Source: Dallia pectoralis
Taxonomy: Eukaryota; Chordata; Actinopteri; Esociformes; Umbridae
NCBI GenBank assembly: GCA_029465975.1
Contig: CM055754.1
Location: 8,449,264-8,513,263 of the forward strand
Direction: 5' to 3'
Length of the DNA stretch: 64,000 nucleotides
Shown: piece by piece, positions 22,471-32,896 of the stretch
Layout of the letters: every line of letters begins with the position of its first letter
How positions within the stretch are numbered: the first letter of the stretch is position 1
Translations under genes and position numbers: made by a program
The notes under the pieces: model-generated
The model's input: the letters and a program-made list of their open reading frames with translations, nothing else
What the model was told of the DNA's origin: nothing
Database searches by the model: none

Positions 22471-23643
22471 CAGCCCTCGTCTGTCAGAATGTCACACTGT
22501 TCTCAGTTGGCAGTTTTTGGTGTGTATGCAGCATACAGTATGTGCGCGTGTGTTTGTGCACACCACACGCAGCCTTGTGCGGAGGATTGGTCCGCATGAG
22601 TGCTGACCCTGATGTGAAATCTGGACCACTGATCTAGTCAAAGCCTGCACATTTCTGGGGGTATATTTCAACATCGAAAAGACGGTGGAACAGAGGACAA
22701 ATTGCAGATGCAAAACAAAAGAGGACTGGCAGCATGAAATTGATAAGGGGTCGATGTGATATGACTTCAGCGCGTACGCATGTGTCCGAAAACTCTAAAG
22801 GCTTATTGCGGCCCTGTTTCCTGTTTCAAGCCAGAAAAGAACTAAGACGTGAGAACTAAGACAGAGACTGAGACTGCTTTATTGTTTTAAGTGTACAGTA
22901 TTCACACACCCCTAATGCCTCTGTTTCTGGAACACCTTGAAGCACGTCAGTTGGCCTCGTGGATTGAAAATCAAACATGCAGCTTTAGGTAAGGAAATAA
23001 TACCTTCCAACACTTGGAAATCTGTGTTGAAACATGGAAGTACTTCCACACGTGAACAAAGAGCAAGCAGTTCAAATAAACAGTAAAACCTATTTGGTGG
23101 GACAATGCTAGAGAACAATATAACAGGGTGGTGAAACTAAAGTGGCATTATCAAGTATAGAAGCACGGGAAGTGTTTGATGTGTGGAAAACAGACAAGGT
23201 TTCTTTAATCCGTAAGGCATTCAAATAAGGTTATTTTTGCGGGATTATACCTGCAACAATAGCAGGCACGGAAAAACAAACAGACCTGGTGACGGCGGTG
23301 GCGAAGGCGAGTGCTTGGCTTAGCCGTAAACCTCATACATCATTTTGTTCCAATGGACGGAAATGAATGAATACAATTTATCTATTTACCTCCTTGATAA
23401 ATTGAAGACGGTTGCTTCGCGGTTTGGATTACAACATTTTGGGAATTTCAGTTTTAAAGAAAAACAACCTCCATAGGAGAGGGATGACATGGCAACACAG
23501 GAACACCATGGTTGTTACGATTAAAGACTCAGACTATCATCAAAGGAAAGTGTTTGAGGTTCTTCACATTGGCTTTGGAGTGTTTTTTTTTGCTGTTTTC
23601 ACAAGATGTAGCTGATCAGAAGCTATGGGTTCATGACCTCTGA

Positions 23644-23815
23644 AACAATGGTTCTCAAACTTCTCCCGTGGACCCCAAGCCGTTCCATGTGTTTGATGTA
23701 TTTCAGAGCTAATCTATCTAAGTTGGTACCTAAAAGCTAGTTGAAAATTACTACTTAATTTTAGTACGACCGTGGATCTCCAGAACAGGTTGGAGAAACG
23801 ATGCTCTGGAAAACC
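23644..23815. mobile_element. Non-autonomous MITE-like repeat
   Basis: A short element with imperfect inverted ends. The left end has ATGGTTCTCAAACTTCTCC and the right end is the complement of a TGGAGAAACGATGCTCTGG-type sequence. The phrase GTGGACCCCAAGCCGTTCCA and the ends resemble a very common fish MITE whose termini read like TGTTTCTCAACC. No coding capacity. Family assignment (hAT-type) is from memory. Confidence 0.6.
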
Positions 23816-25230
23816 TCTAGCTAAAACCTTCAAACTGTTCAGTTCTTAGTACCTTGATGAAATACAAATTGATAAGCTGTGTCCCCAGTCATTATTAATG
23901 CAATGTATTGTATCGTTAGTCTTGCGTGGTGAAATATACTGTAAAAATCATACAAATCAAATAAGCATTTTGCATAGCAGAGTCATTTTATTGAGTTATT
24001 ATTATTAAATAACATATTTGGAAGTTTCCCGTCGCCTATTTCCATGGTTTAGACTAATTGTTTTATAGAGTGCTATCACTGTGGTTGTTTTAACAAAGCC
24101 CAACCATATTTAACTAGGAATTTGTCATTGACTTCTATTATTATATTTTTAAAACACTATACATCATTCCTCCTGCTTCTCTCCTTGTCTTCCCACTTTT
24201 CCTATACTTCCTATACCACAATTTTTTCTCTTTTTAATAGTTTTTTTTACTTTCCTTCCTTGAGGTATTACAATATAGGAATGCAAGTGTTTTGACATGT
24301 TTGTGTGACAGGTATGCAAGACCTTTTATTAATTCTACATGTGCATTTTGAGTCATAGTTATAATTTTCCGATGCAGTCCATCTGAGAAATGTCTGTGTA
24401 AAGATGCTTAATTCAAGGCCAGAAGCACTACACAGATATTCAGTGTGCTGATGTTCTTAGCCAGCCGTAGCTAGCTTGAAACATTCATTAACTTAAAAGA
24501 CAAAAGCATGGCTAAATACAAAGTTAATAGTCAACATTAAACATTTGCAAACTGTGCACTGCTCATATATAATACATGGATGCATTGGCATTGCAGTCAA
24601 GCTGGCATATAATGTTAATGTGCTATCTACGACAGTGTTACTCACTGCTACTGAACTTATCAAGCTAGCTAACTGTACATCTGCTGACATTAACATTTTG
24701 TTCAGCTTGTTTTATTTGGCCTGTCATTGTAGACATGCTGCCCCTACAATACATAGATTCGTTTTGGTTCACTTTCAAGTTGTGCCAATAATTGTGGCAT
24801 GCAGATCTTTGAATTAAATAATTATTTCTGAGTGACAATATCACTTTGAAGGTTTTTACTTGAACGATTAAAATTCTATTAAAAGTAGGATTTATAAGCT
24901 ATTTTAAGTGTGAGATCATCCCGATAAATTACGATGCCATTTCTACCCAGGGTGCCAGACATTCTGGGATTGATTCCTAGGTACTTCTTGCACTTTTTGA
25001 TCAGCTGTGCAAAGCTGCAGCAAGCGTCATGACAACAACAGACCGGCGGCATCTGGCTTTGTGAAAACTCAACAACGTTAGCTAGCAGCTACCAACATAG
25101 CTAAAGTGTCTACCTGGCATTGGTGGATGATATTTCACACTGCATGGCCTCCAGGACACAGGGATCACCATAAGCCACATAAATGATGGGAAGTTTGCAC
25201 AGTTAAATAATAGTATGCAGAGGCTGTTTT
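23816..25230. other. AT-rich unique sequence
   Basis: No gene, RNA or transposon was recognised. Two opposed short open frames (24493-24817) have no identifiable domain. Words such as GTTAGCTAGC recur but form no defined array. Confidence 0.4.
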
Positions 25231-25239
25231 TCTGTTGGT

Positions 25240-25645
25240 TGCTAAAGGTTTTTAAATCCCGTCCTTAATCCATAGGGTGGTTTTAGTTGGCCGCCGTTTA
25301 CTTTCTGCTTGGTTGCTTTATTACTCACACTTAGTAATTAGTAGGTCTATTTAGTTTGCTGTTTTGTGTTTTACTTGTGTTGTTCTGTTTGTTGTTGTTG
25401 GTTTCTGTTATTATTGCTAACCCAGGAACATTAGTATGCCTGCGCCTGATTCGTTCTGCACTGATTCGTTCTGCACTGATTCGTTCTGCACGGATTCATC
25501 CTGCACTGATTCATCCTGCACTGATTCATCCTGCACTGATTCATCCTGCACTGATTCATCCTGCACTGATTCATCCTGCACTGATTCATCCTGCACTGAT
25601 TCATCCTGCACTGATTCATCCTGCAATACACCTTGATTTGTGACA
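25240..25645 (+). mobile_element. LTR-like tail carrying a tandem array
   Basis: The sequence up to GATTTGTGACA at 25645 resembles the 3' part of the LTR-like elements elsewhere in this window, which end in GTGACA. A Pyr/GT-rich leader (25300-25430) is followed by CCTGCGCCTGATTCGTTCTG and then the 15-bp array. The left end and a target duplication were not found, so the call is tentative and the start is approximate. Confidence 0.4.
25447..25626. repeat. Minisatellite, 15-bp unit, 12 copies
   Basis: Three copies of GATTCGTTCTGCACT-type units, then nine of GATTCATCCTGCACT type; one unit has GGATTC in place of TGATTC, and the last ends GCAAT. The unit is five codons, so several frames stay open with a five-residue period. 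The block structure (one variant then the other) shows local unit amplification. Confidence 0.95.
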
Positions 25646-25756
25646 GACAGGGACGGACTGGGCTCTGCAGCCGAGCGCACTAACCACTAACGCAAACAGG
25701 GATATCCCAATTAATTACAGTGAAACTGATTAGTGAGGGAAAAAGCAGGTGATGAC

Positions 25757-25897
25757 TGTGTGTGTGGCGGATGGTGGGCCGGCCCGTGTGTGGCGGATGG
25801 TGGGCCGGCCCGTGTGTGGCGGGTGGTGGGCCGGCCCGTGTGTGGCGGGTGATGGGTCGGCCCGTGTGTGGCGGGTGGTGGGCCGGCCCGTGTGTGG
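25757..25897. repeat. Minisatellite, 26-bp unit, about 5 copies
   Basis: Tandem units of GTGTGTGGCGGATGGTGGGC plus CGGCCC. Variants are GCGGATGG, GCGGGTGG and GCGGGTGATGGGTC. It is GC-rich and lies only 110 bp after the 15-bp array. Confidence 0.92.
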
Positions 25898-26209
25898 TTC
25901 TAGATCACCGTATTTGAAAGAGGGAACCTGGTTAATGTGTGAACGTAGCTGCACGATTACTTAAGTTAGACCTAGAAGAATAATCAATAAAAAAAATATT
26001 CAATATGTTTTGACCTAGGTTCAAAATCCTACCCTCATTCAGCAATAACTCCCCTCTGTAGTTTCCTGCTTTCATGTTGAGAGCACATATTTAATATCTA
26101 AGAGTGTTCTATGTAATGCTTCGAAATCTGACTGAAAAGCCTCGTGAGTGCTACTGGGCTCTGTACCTAGTCAGCAGCTTAAAAACAAATCTTATCATTT
26201 TTTATATCT

Positions 26210-26435
26210 CCAGTGTCCATGTGAATCGAACAGTGTGATGCCCATTCACGCACTTCCTGAGTTTGATTACAGGGATTGTTCTAAAACCACAAGCAGGCAT
26301 CAGCATTTAAGCCTAATGACTTTAACTTGCTAATTAAAATGGAATGATCAGCTGTGTCATAGGGCTTGGAGAGGTCTATAAACCCGACAGCACATTTCAG
26401 CTTGCCAAGTCTCTGGCCATATCATTTACAACCAG
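26210..26435 (-). pseudogene. LINE reverse transcriptase fragment
   Basis: Read on the minus strand, the segment near 26340-26410 gives AVGFIDLSKPYDTADHSILI, a clear match to motif A of non-LTR reverse transcriptases (F-D-L-S-K-A-F-D-T-V-D-H type). It is followed by a KLKSLGL-like stretch. The first aspartate of the catalytic triad is preserved, but a stop follows soon after the motif. Only about 70 codons are visible. The clade cannot be settled from this piece; it is not contiguous with the L2-type element at 27.7 kb. Confidence 0.75.
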
Positions 26436-26439
26436 TGTA

Positions 26440-27670
26440 CCCTCAGTCACGGTCCTAGATTGGTGCATATTTTGACACATTTGCAATGAAACAACATAGC
26501 TGCATAGAGCATATAAGGGTTTTTACAAGATGGTTTTTCATAACCATCTTGATTTTGGATAGCGATTAGCGACTGATACCACAGTATGAATATTTTATAT
26601 CCTGATGTTTTGTTTTTGATAATCGCTCCTTACACAAGACATATTTATTCAAGGGCCCTTTTTTAGCAGTGGTTTTAATATACATTTTCCATGAAGCTGA
26701 ATGTGTGAAAGGTTAGGAACTCCTCCTTCCGTTTCTCCCTCGTAAAACGACGAGGAGCAGAGGGAGACAGTCACACGACAAGATGGAGTTACCTGTGCTT
26801 CTCTGCTTTAATGACAGAATAAAAGCAAGGTGTAATTTCACTCCACTAAACAGTAATGAAGCAAAATGTGATATGTGTCAAAATGTCTGGACAATATTGT
26901 GGCAACACCACAAACTTGCTGAAACTCACGAAAATAAGCCACATAATTAGACCGTGACACGTTAGAGCAGACGCAATCCGATAAGGGGGGGTAAATGCAA
27001 GCACCTTTTAACGTTGTGTTATGAAATATGTGTTTTGGACGGTTTGAGAGCGTGACATGTTGTCTGGCGTCTCAACTCAGCGGGGCATCCTAATTCTTAC
27101 GCCAATTAGTTAATTTTCTTCCTGAACGAAGCGAGGATACAGGGCGGGGGCCAAGGTAGCCCCGGCCGCTCAGGCGAACCAGGGGTGAAAAAGGACACGT
27201 AAACAAAACAGAACAATGACATTCGTTGGATTGACTGCACTGATGTTGGGTCTTTTTACGTGTGTCCCACAAGCGGACGGACTCTCCAATAGATTTCGAT
27301 GCCGCTCACGTTGTGCCGTTGGCTACAGGCACGTTCATGGATGAAGAATTCGGCGAGACCTAGCTTTGGATGGTGCTAGTTGAATATATGCAAATGTGTG
27401 AATGCTGGTTTCTGTGTATTCGTTGTTTTAGCCAGGGTGAGGTGATCCTATTACAGACACAATGGGGGAGTTGGGAGTTGTCTGTCTGTTTGGAATAAAT
27501 AGTGACGAGTTCTTGGGAGCAATCAAATGTGTGCTAGGAGCAATCAATGGAAGCTCCTAGCACAAATTTGTGTATTAGTGTGTTTCAGATACTTATTGTA
27601 GACTTGTATATACTATACTGGTAGACTTTTATATAAAATTGGAGGACGTTGAAAACGTCTGATATGTAAC
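26440..27670. other. Unique noncoding sequence
   Basis: No gene was recognised. A short perfect hairpin (CCTCGT AAAA CGACGAGG, about 26739-26756) is visible. No transposon ends were found. Confidence 0.35.
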
Positions 27671-27715
27671 TACTGTAATAATAATAACAGATTTTATTTA
27701 TAATGCACTTTTCAA

Positions 27716-28795
27716 TTAGACAAACCTCAAAGTGCTACAGTTAAGAGCACAGAAAACATGGTAAAAAGAATAAGATAAAAACATTAATGTAATAAGTAGT
27801 AAATTTGCATTAAGATGCATAAGACGCATAAGTTTGCTTAAAAATAAATTTTTAAGTTCTTTTTTAAAAGTCTCAAGAGTTTGCGGAGCTCTCAGATTGT
27901 CGGGGAGGGCATTCCAGATACGTGGAGCGGCAGAACAGAAAGCCCGGTCACCCATGGTGCTGAGCTGGGTTTTGGGGGGGAGGAGGCGGTGGGATGATGC
28001 AGAACGCAGGGATCGGGTTGTAGTTGCATGGATGAGTAACTCTTTCAGGTAAGGGGGGGCGTTTCCATACATGCACTGGTGAGTTGGAAGGGAGACCTTA
28101 TATTCAATCCTGGCGGAGACGGGAAGCCAATGAAGTGAGTGGAGAATGGGTGTAATGTGGTCATATTTCCGCACTTTCATCAGGATCCGTGCAGCGCTAT
28201 TTTGAACATACTGTAGTCTCTGCAGGCTTTTGTTAGGGATCCCGATGAGAAGGGCGTTACAGTAGTCCAGTCTGGAGGAAACAAAGGCCTGGACCAGCTT
28301 TTCAGCATCTGCTAAGCTCAGGATTGGACGGAGTTTGGCAATATTTCTGAGATGGTAGAAAGAAATCTTGCAGAGGTTTTTAATATGGGCTTCCAAGGTG
28401 AGTTGTGGATCGAGATTGGTAACAGTTGGGGAGAAAGGGATATGATGACCGGAAGAGATAGTTATGCCGGTTGTGGCGGAAGACTGGATTTGGTGGGAGT
28501 TGCTGATTAAAATGGCCTCAGTTTTAGAGCTGTTTAGCTGTGGGAAATTGTGTTTCATCCACACCTTTATCTCCTCCAGACAGGCGGTAAATATTGAAGA
28601 CGGAGATGATGTTGGTGAAGCTGCCGTTTTTGATCTCATGTACAGTTGTGTGTCATCGGCATAGCAGTGAAATGAAACTCCATGGCGGCTAATAACATGT
28701 CCGAGGGGGAGGATGTAGATAATAAAGAGAATGGGCCCAAGGACAGAACCCTGGGGGAACCCGCAGGTGAGTGTGTGTAGCTGGGACCAGGGCAT
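27716..28795 (-). pseudogene. LINE (L2-type) reverse transcriptase, C-terminal part
   Basis: A 359-codon open frame. It contains the motif B region GFPQGSVLGPILFIIYILPL (about residues 12-31) and the catalytic CYADDTQLYM box (about 44-53, motif C). The thumb and C-terminal region follow, with LDYCNALLIGIPNKSLQRLQ, ILHSLHWLPV and APPYLKELL, the standard tail of L2/CR1-group LINEs. A short deletion appears after VTNLD. The first codons (ATG CCC) are not LINE sequence: they come from the hAT terminal repeat, so the apparent start is an accident. Without the N-terminal half it cannot be a working enzyme. It is unusually free of stops for an old LINE copy. Confidence 0.92.
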
Positions 28796-29412
28796 GAAAT
28801 TGGCACCCGCCCACCTGCGAAATGCGGGTAACTTTTGTGATTGTCGGGTGAAACCGTCAATCTACCTGCCACGTTGGCGGGTAGCCAATAAGACAACACA
28901 ACATCGAGCAAGCGTTGTGTTGTTGACCAATCACGTAGCCTATTGTTTTTGTTAAGCAAGCCCCGCTATTTTCTTGGACGTTCGAGACAAAATGCTGGCG
29001 TGAAGAGGTTGCCGGCTGTAGAGCAACGAAAAGAGGATGAGGAGGACGGTTCCAAAACTCAAAAAGACGTTTTAATACTAAGTGGAAAGGGATGGCAAGG
29101 ATGGCGACTGGTTGGTGTAGTACGACGTCACAACAGACTCTTGTCTTGAAAAGCAACAAACTTATAATATGTACAAACTAGGGGTGCACGATATATCGAC
29201 TCAATACCTTTATTGCGATATCACGTTGCACAATATGAATATAGATAATGTCGCAAGAAGTGCGATATTTATTTATACATTTATTTTGTGGAGAGATGCG
29301 TCGGTTGGCTTTGTGGCTTAGTTGTGTTCGATTTAAGCGCACGCTTGAAAACTATATATAATGAACAAGTTTCATTGGTCAGTTCCCCTGTCACATGCAA
29401 GTGACAGCAAAT

Positions 29413-29512
29413 GGGTCCACTAAACGAACAGACCCTATCGAACACGTGACGTATGTGTGAGCGCACGGGTCCACTAAACGAACAGACCCTATCGAACACG
29501 TGACGTATGTGT
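29413..29512. repeat. Two-copy tandem duplication inside the inner hAT
   Basis: GGGTCCACTAAACGAACAGA and the following 26 bases occur at 29413 and again at 29467 with no or almost no differences, separated by GAGCGCAC. The near-identity suggests a recent duplication or a feature of the family consensus. Confidence 0.9.
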
Positions 29513-29614
29513 TAACTCCAACTATGTGAGTGAAGAGAAATAGAGACCCCTGGACAAAGCGAGAAAAAGCGAGTTAGAGAAGTTTAAGAAAAGTTTCAGC
29601 AAACTAATGTCGCT

Positions 29615-29713
29615 CAATCTGTTGTACTCTGCAAACCCTGCGGTATGGTGATACACCGGGCAACAGGAAATACAACCAACCTATTTTCCCATCTTAAAAA
29701 CCACACATGCCAC
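29615..29713 (+). pseudogene. BED-type zinc finger remnant of hAT transposase
   Basis: The plus-strand reading gives VVLCKPCGMVIHR, then NTTNLFSHLKNHTCH. This is the C-x2-C ... NTTNLxxHLxxxH pattern of the BED zinc finger that starts many hAT transposases. It is preceded by a KFQQTNV-like stretch with no clean start codon. Only the finger remains. The dimerisation and RNase-H-like catalytic regions are gone. Confidence 0.85.
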
Positions 29714-30226
29714 TATAGGATGAGTGCAAACGCCACGATCGATTTTGTTTATATATTAATCTATTTTGAGGCATTTTCCAATAACTTTTGTGTTTTTACA
29801 TATGTTTAATAATATCAAAATTAATATCGATATCGCAATATTCATGATCAATATCGCAATATCACATTTTGTCAATATCGTGCAACCCTAGTACAAACTT
29901 AAAAATAGTATGTTTATTGTTAATCTAGAATTTAAAGTGACTAATGGATTGCAGTTAACTTGCAGGTGTTAACTAAATAAATGAGACCTTCAGTGAGATG
30001 ATTGGCTGTTTATATTTGTTATTTTCTATTCTAAACGCCTGCCACACCAGGTCAGATACAGTTGTATGTCATTATGTTGATCTAGTCATAAATTAGATTG
30101 GTTAAGTTGGTTAATAACTCGACAGCACTTTAATGTGTATTCTGTACAAGTTCAAGAACCATTCTTATGCTTTTTCTGAGTCATTCACCTTTATTTTAGG
30201 CACAAAACATTTTGGCTGGTAAAAAA

Positions 30227-30268
30227 CCACTGTGGCAGGTAGATTTTAAAATCCACCTGCCACAGTGG
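30227..30268. repeat. Palindrome in hAT subterminal region
   Basis: CCACTGTGGCAGGT and its exact complement ACCTGCCACAGTGG form a 14-bp inverted repeat around a 14-bp centre (itself TTTTAAAA-like). It lies 32 bp inside the right end of the outer hAT. It could be a transposase-binding or hairpin-forming subterminal motif. Confidence 0.9.
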
Positions 30269-30370
30269 CTGGTGGCCAAAAACGTTAACTTCAGGCCCTG
30301 GCTGGGACCTTGTACTTCCAAGCGCAATGTATTCTGTCCTGCCAGTGAGGTACGACTTAAACCAATAGAG

Positions 30371-32235
30371 TATGTATGTTTCCTATTGTAACTATATTAC
30401 TTGATTGGAATAAATTGTATTGCTTTGAAATACAGATTAAGATGCATTGAACTGCATCCCTGAGTTTAAGATTATGAAATGTTAAAATATCACAGACTTT
30501 ATAGTCTCCTGCATAAATGTTCTATAGTTTCCTCTCAGTAACATTCTGAATGGGAAACTTTAACCACATTAGTATATGGAAAGTATGTGTTTAGTTACTT
30601 TTGCAAATAGTAGAGTTATAAACCAATATAGTGTACTTTTCCTAACAAGAGTGCAGTTGTATCTCATTTAGAAGTTATTTCAGTTCCGTCAGACTATTAA
30701 CATCAGATAAGACTTAGCCTTCACACGATAAATTGTTCCAAGTCTGATCTATGTTAACGAGTGTATCAGTAATAGTAGTGGAATCCGCTGGCTGTGGTGG
30801 TAAACCTAGTAGTAGTCATTTTAAGAGTAATAGTAGCACTCGTGTTAGCGACGCTATTACCCCGCCAAAAGCCATTACACTATAATACTAAAATGTGTTT
30901 GGCATTTAGTGCAGCCGTTGAGTTCCCACATTTGTACTACCTCAAAGGCCCCGGTCCAGTAGGAGACCCTCAAGACAGCCAAAAAGTAGGATCAGGGAGG
31001 TCCACAACACGTTAGCAGTTATCTGGTCAGTTTCGTCCCTGGTTATCTTAAAAAAGGTCAGTCATATTAAGGTCTTATGGGTCTAAGTCGGTCATTAATG
31101 GCATCTACCTTAGAACAGTAGTTGTTGTTTTTCTGGGTATGTTTTTCTTTTTAATTAACATTGTCAGCAAGCTTGTAAATTAAAATGTATAAAACAATGA
31201 TTGCAACCAATATATGTGCAATAACAAAGTGTTCTTCAAGTAACATTATTACGGTATATTATCAGCAGATGACAATGTTGGGTAATCGTTGCTATAGCGT
31301 ATTACATTATGTTGGCCAGCTGAGTTTAGCTTACTATAACTTCAATATTTCATATTTAATTATACAATGAAATAAAAGTATATACATGTGCACTGTACAT
31401 GAAGTAGTATCTTGTGTCTGGTTCACCCTTGCCATATTGCATCAATTGAATACAGTGCCAAGTACACAGGAAATCATCTAACCCCCTAGGCTGACCTTAA
31501 GTATTCCACTGGAACTGATACAGTTGCTGAATCTCCATAGTGTTGCCTCAGTTGTGGTATGAACCCAGCTGGCTGGCCAGTGCTTGGTGGTGGTCCTTGA
31601 AAGGTCCCCAGGGAGATATTAGCTAGTTGGGCCAGCATCTACTCCACTAGTGTTTTCCACAGGACTGACATCTGATCTTTACGATCCTGATCGAAACATA
31701 TTCCTGCGACAAAGGCAGCCACCGAACATTTCAGTTCCCAAAACAAAAGCACACTGGAGAATGTAATAAAAACCCTTTTTCTTTTAGTGGAAAACACTCC
31801 ATGCGCTGCAGTACAAACACATTCAGACCTGCTCCATCAGTATGGCACCAATGCCCCATAGGAGAATATTGTCTGGTTCAGGAACCTTCCAGGGGCAGGA
31901 CCAGCACAGCTGCACCATTACAGGACCTTCTCTGGGGAGGTATTCCAAGAAGCTGCTCAGGGGGAATAGCTGAAAAATAAGTGTATAAGAAGCCCATCTA
32001 CTGGGAGAAGTATAAGAAGAGTGTGAAAACGACGGCCTGAGCCAATACTTCCCAAAACACCATGGACAAGTTGACCCAGAGATGACAGCACCCCTCCATG
32101 ACAGCGGTTTACCTCATGAAACACCTAACTTGGGCTCTGCACTTTAACTTTCCCTGTTAGTGTAAATGGTCTCTAAACATTATCTAAACATGTCTAGCAT
32201 CTTGTAATTTGGTCTGCATCTCACAAATGTTCTCC
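30371..32235. other. Unique noncoding sequence
   Basis: AT-rich unique sequence on the far side of the LINE. No gene, transposon end or array was recognised. Positions 31550-32110 are somewhat GC-richer but show no known motif. Confidence 0.35.
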
Positions 32236-32896
32236 TTTGTGCCCATCAATTCTAATCTTTTTCTTTTTGACCAATCTGAGTTATGGCTAGATTAAAGGCC
32301 AGCATCTAAAAGTTGCCTCTTCACTGTTGATGTTGAGACTAATACAAATAAGTAATTCTACAATTTGAGGATCTGTACATTAATGTTTTTGTCCTCTTGC
32401 TCAGTTGTGCACCAGGGCCTCCCATTTTTCTTTCTATTTTGGTTAGAGAAATGTTGCTCTGTTTTTAGAAGAGAGTTGTTGTATGAGATCTTAAATTTCT
32501 TGGCATGGTATATCCTTCATTTTTCAAAGCAGAAATAGACTGAAGAGATTGAGAAGAAATCTATTTATTCTTTGCCATTTTGATCTAGTAATCGAAGCCA
32601 CAATCGTTGATGCTCCAAATACTCAACTAGTCTAAAGAAGGCCAGTTTTGTTGCTTCTTAATTCAGCACAGCAGTTTTCAGTGGTGCTAACATACTTGAA
32701 AATGGTTTCTAATGATCAATTAGCCTTTTAAAATTAAATCTTGGATCAGCAAGCACACTATGGGCCTCTGTACGCCTATGTAGATGTTCAATTAGAAATC
32801 CGCCGTTTGCAGCTGCAGTGTATTTCTGATCAAGTTGATGTTTTTTTCACAGACATAAAATGTGCTTTTCACTTCAAAGTTTTTAACAGCAGTGTA
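32236..32896 (-). mobile_element. Tc1-like transposon (second family), 5' half
   Basis: Reads on the minus strand. The right boundary is a weakened terminal repeat ending at the TA at 32895. Inside it lie the 5' untranslated segment (GGGCCTCTGTACGCCTATGT near 32760) and the N-terminal transposase region, including the complement of CTCAACTAGTCTAAAGAAGG and CTTGCTCAGTTGTGCACCAG, which belong to the paired-like DNA-binding domain. The rest of the transposase and the other inverted repeat are absent. It is the same family as 17894-18696 but keeps the opposite half. Confidence 0.82.

Larger units (their letters stand above)
18697..23640. other. Mostly unique noncoding sequence
   Basis: No gene was recognised. 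The stretch contains two microsatellites (20.3 and 20.4 kb), two candidate conserved noncoding blocks (20480-20720 and 22080-22410, listed separately), a G-rich run at 22451-22470 and a run of nine or ten G at about 21472. The short open frames carry no known domains. Confidence 0.4.
29179..29890. mobile_element. hAT transposon (inner), nested in the outer hAT
   Basis: A 712-bp element with 16-bp inverted ends matching at 15 positions: TAGGGGTGCACGATAT at the left, and TAGGGTTGCACGATAT when the right end is read in complement. It is flanked by a perfect 8-bp duplication, GTACAAAC (29171-29178 and 29891-29898). Subterminal GCGATAT words recur near both ends, as in many Ac-like hATs. It retains a BED zinc finger remnant (29615-29713) but no catalytic domain, so it is a non-autonomous deletion derivative. 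A 46-bp sequence is repeated with a 54-bp period at 29413-29512. Confidence 0.95.
28788..30300. mobile_element. hAT transposon (outer), inserted in the LINE
   Basis: A 1513-bp element bounded by imperfect inverted ends: CAGGGCATGAAATT at the left, and CAGGGCCTGAAGTT when the right end is read in complement. It is flanked by a perfect 8-bp direct duplication, GCTGGGAC (28780-28787 and 30301-30308). CAGGG ends with 8-bp duplications are the hAT signature. About 712 bp of its length is a second hAT (29179-29890), plus one extra copy of that element's 8-bp duplication. The remaining sequence includes a RFNTKWKGM-type reading near 29070 that may be a transposase N-terminal remnant, but no full coding region. 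Confidence 0.92.
27676..30370 (-). mobile_element. L2-type LINE, 5'-truncated, split by nested hAT insertions
   Basis: The 3' end lies at a short TAATAATAATAA tract (27676-27690) on the plus strand, next to ATTTTATTTATAATGCACTT, a 3' tail typical of fish L2/Maui-type LINEs. The reverse transcriptase reads on the minus strand from 30370 down to 30302, is interrupted at 28788-30300, then continues to 27716. The 5' end is truncated at about 30370, inside the fingers/palm region, so endonuclease and ORF1 are missing. The frame is the same on both sides of the insertion. Confidence 0.9.

Noticed and set aside
25356..25680. Open frames with DSSCT or DESVQ-type five-residue repeats
   Set aside because: Direct products of the 15-bp array, open in several frames.
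28840..29159. Host gene exon inside the outer hAT
   Set aside because: The reading frames here lie wholly between hAT ends and resemble at best a decayed transposase start.
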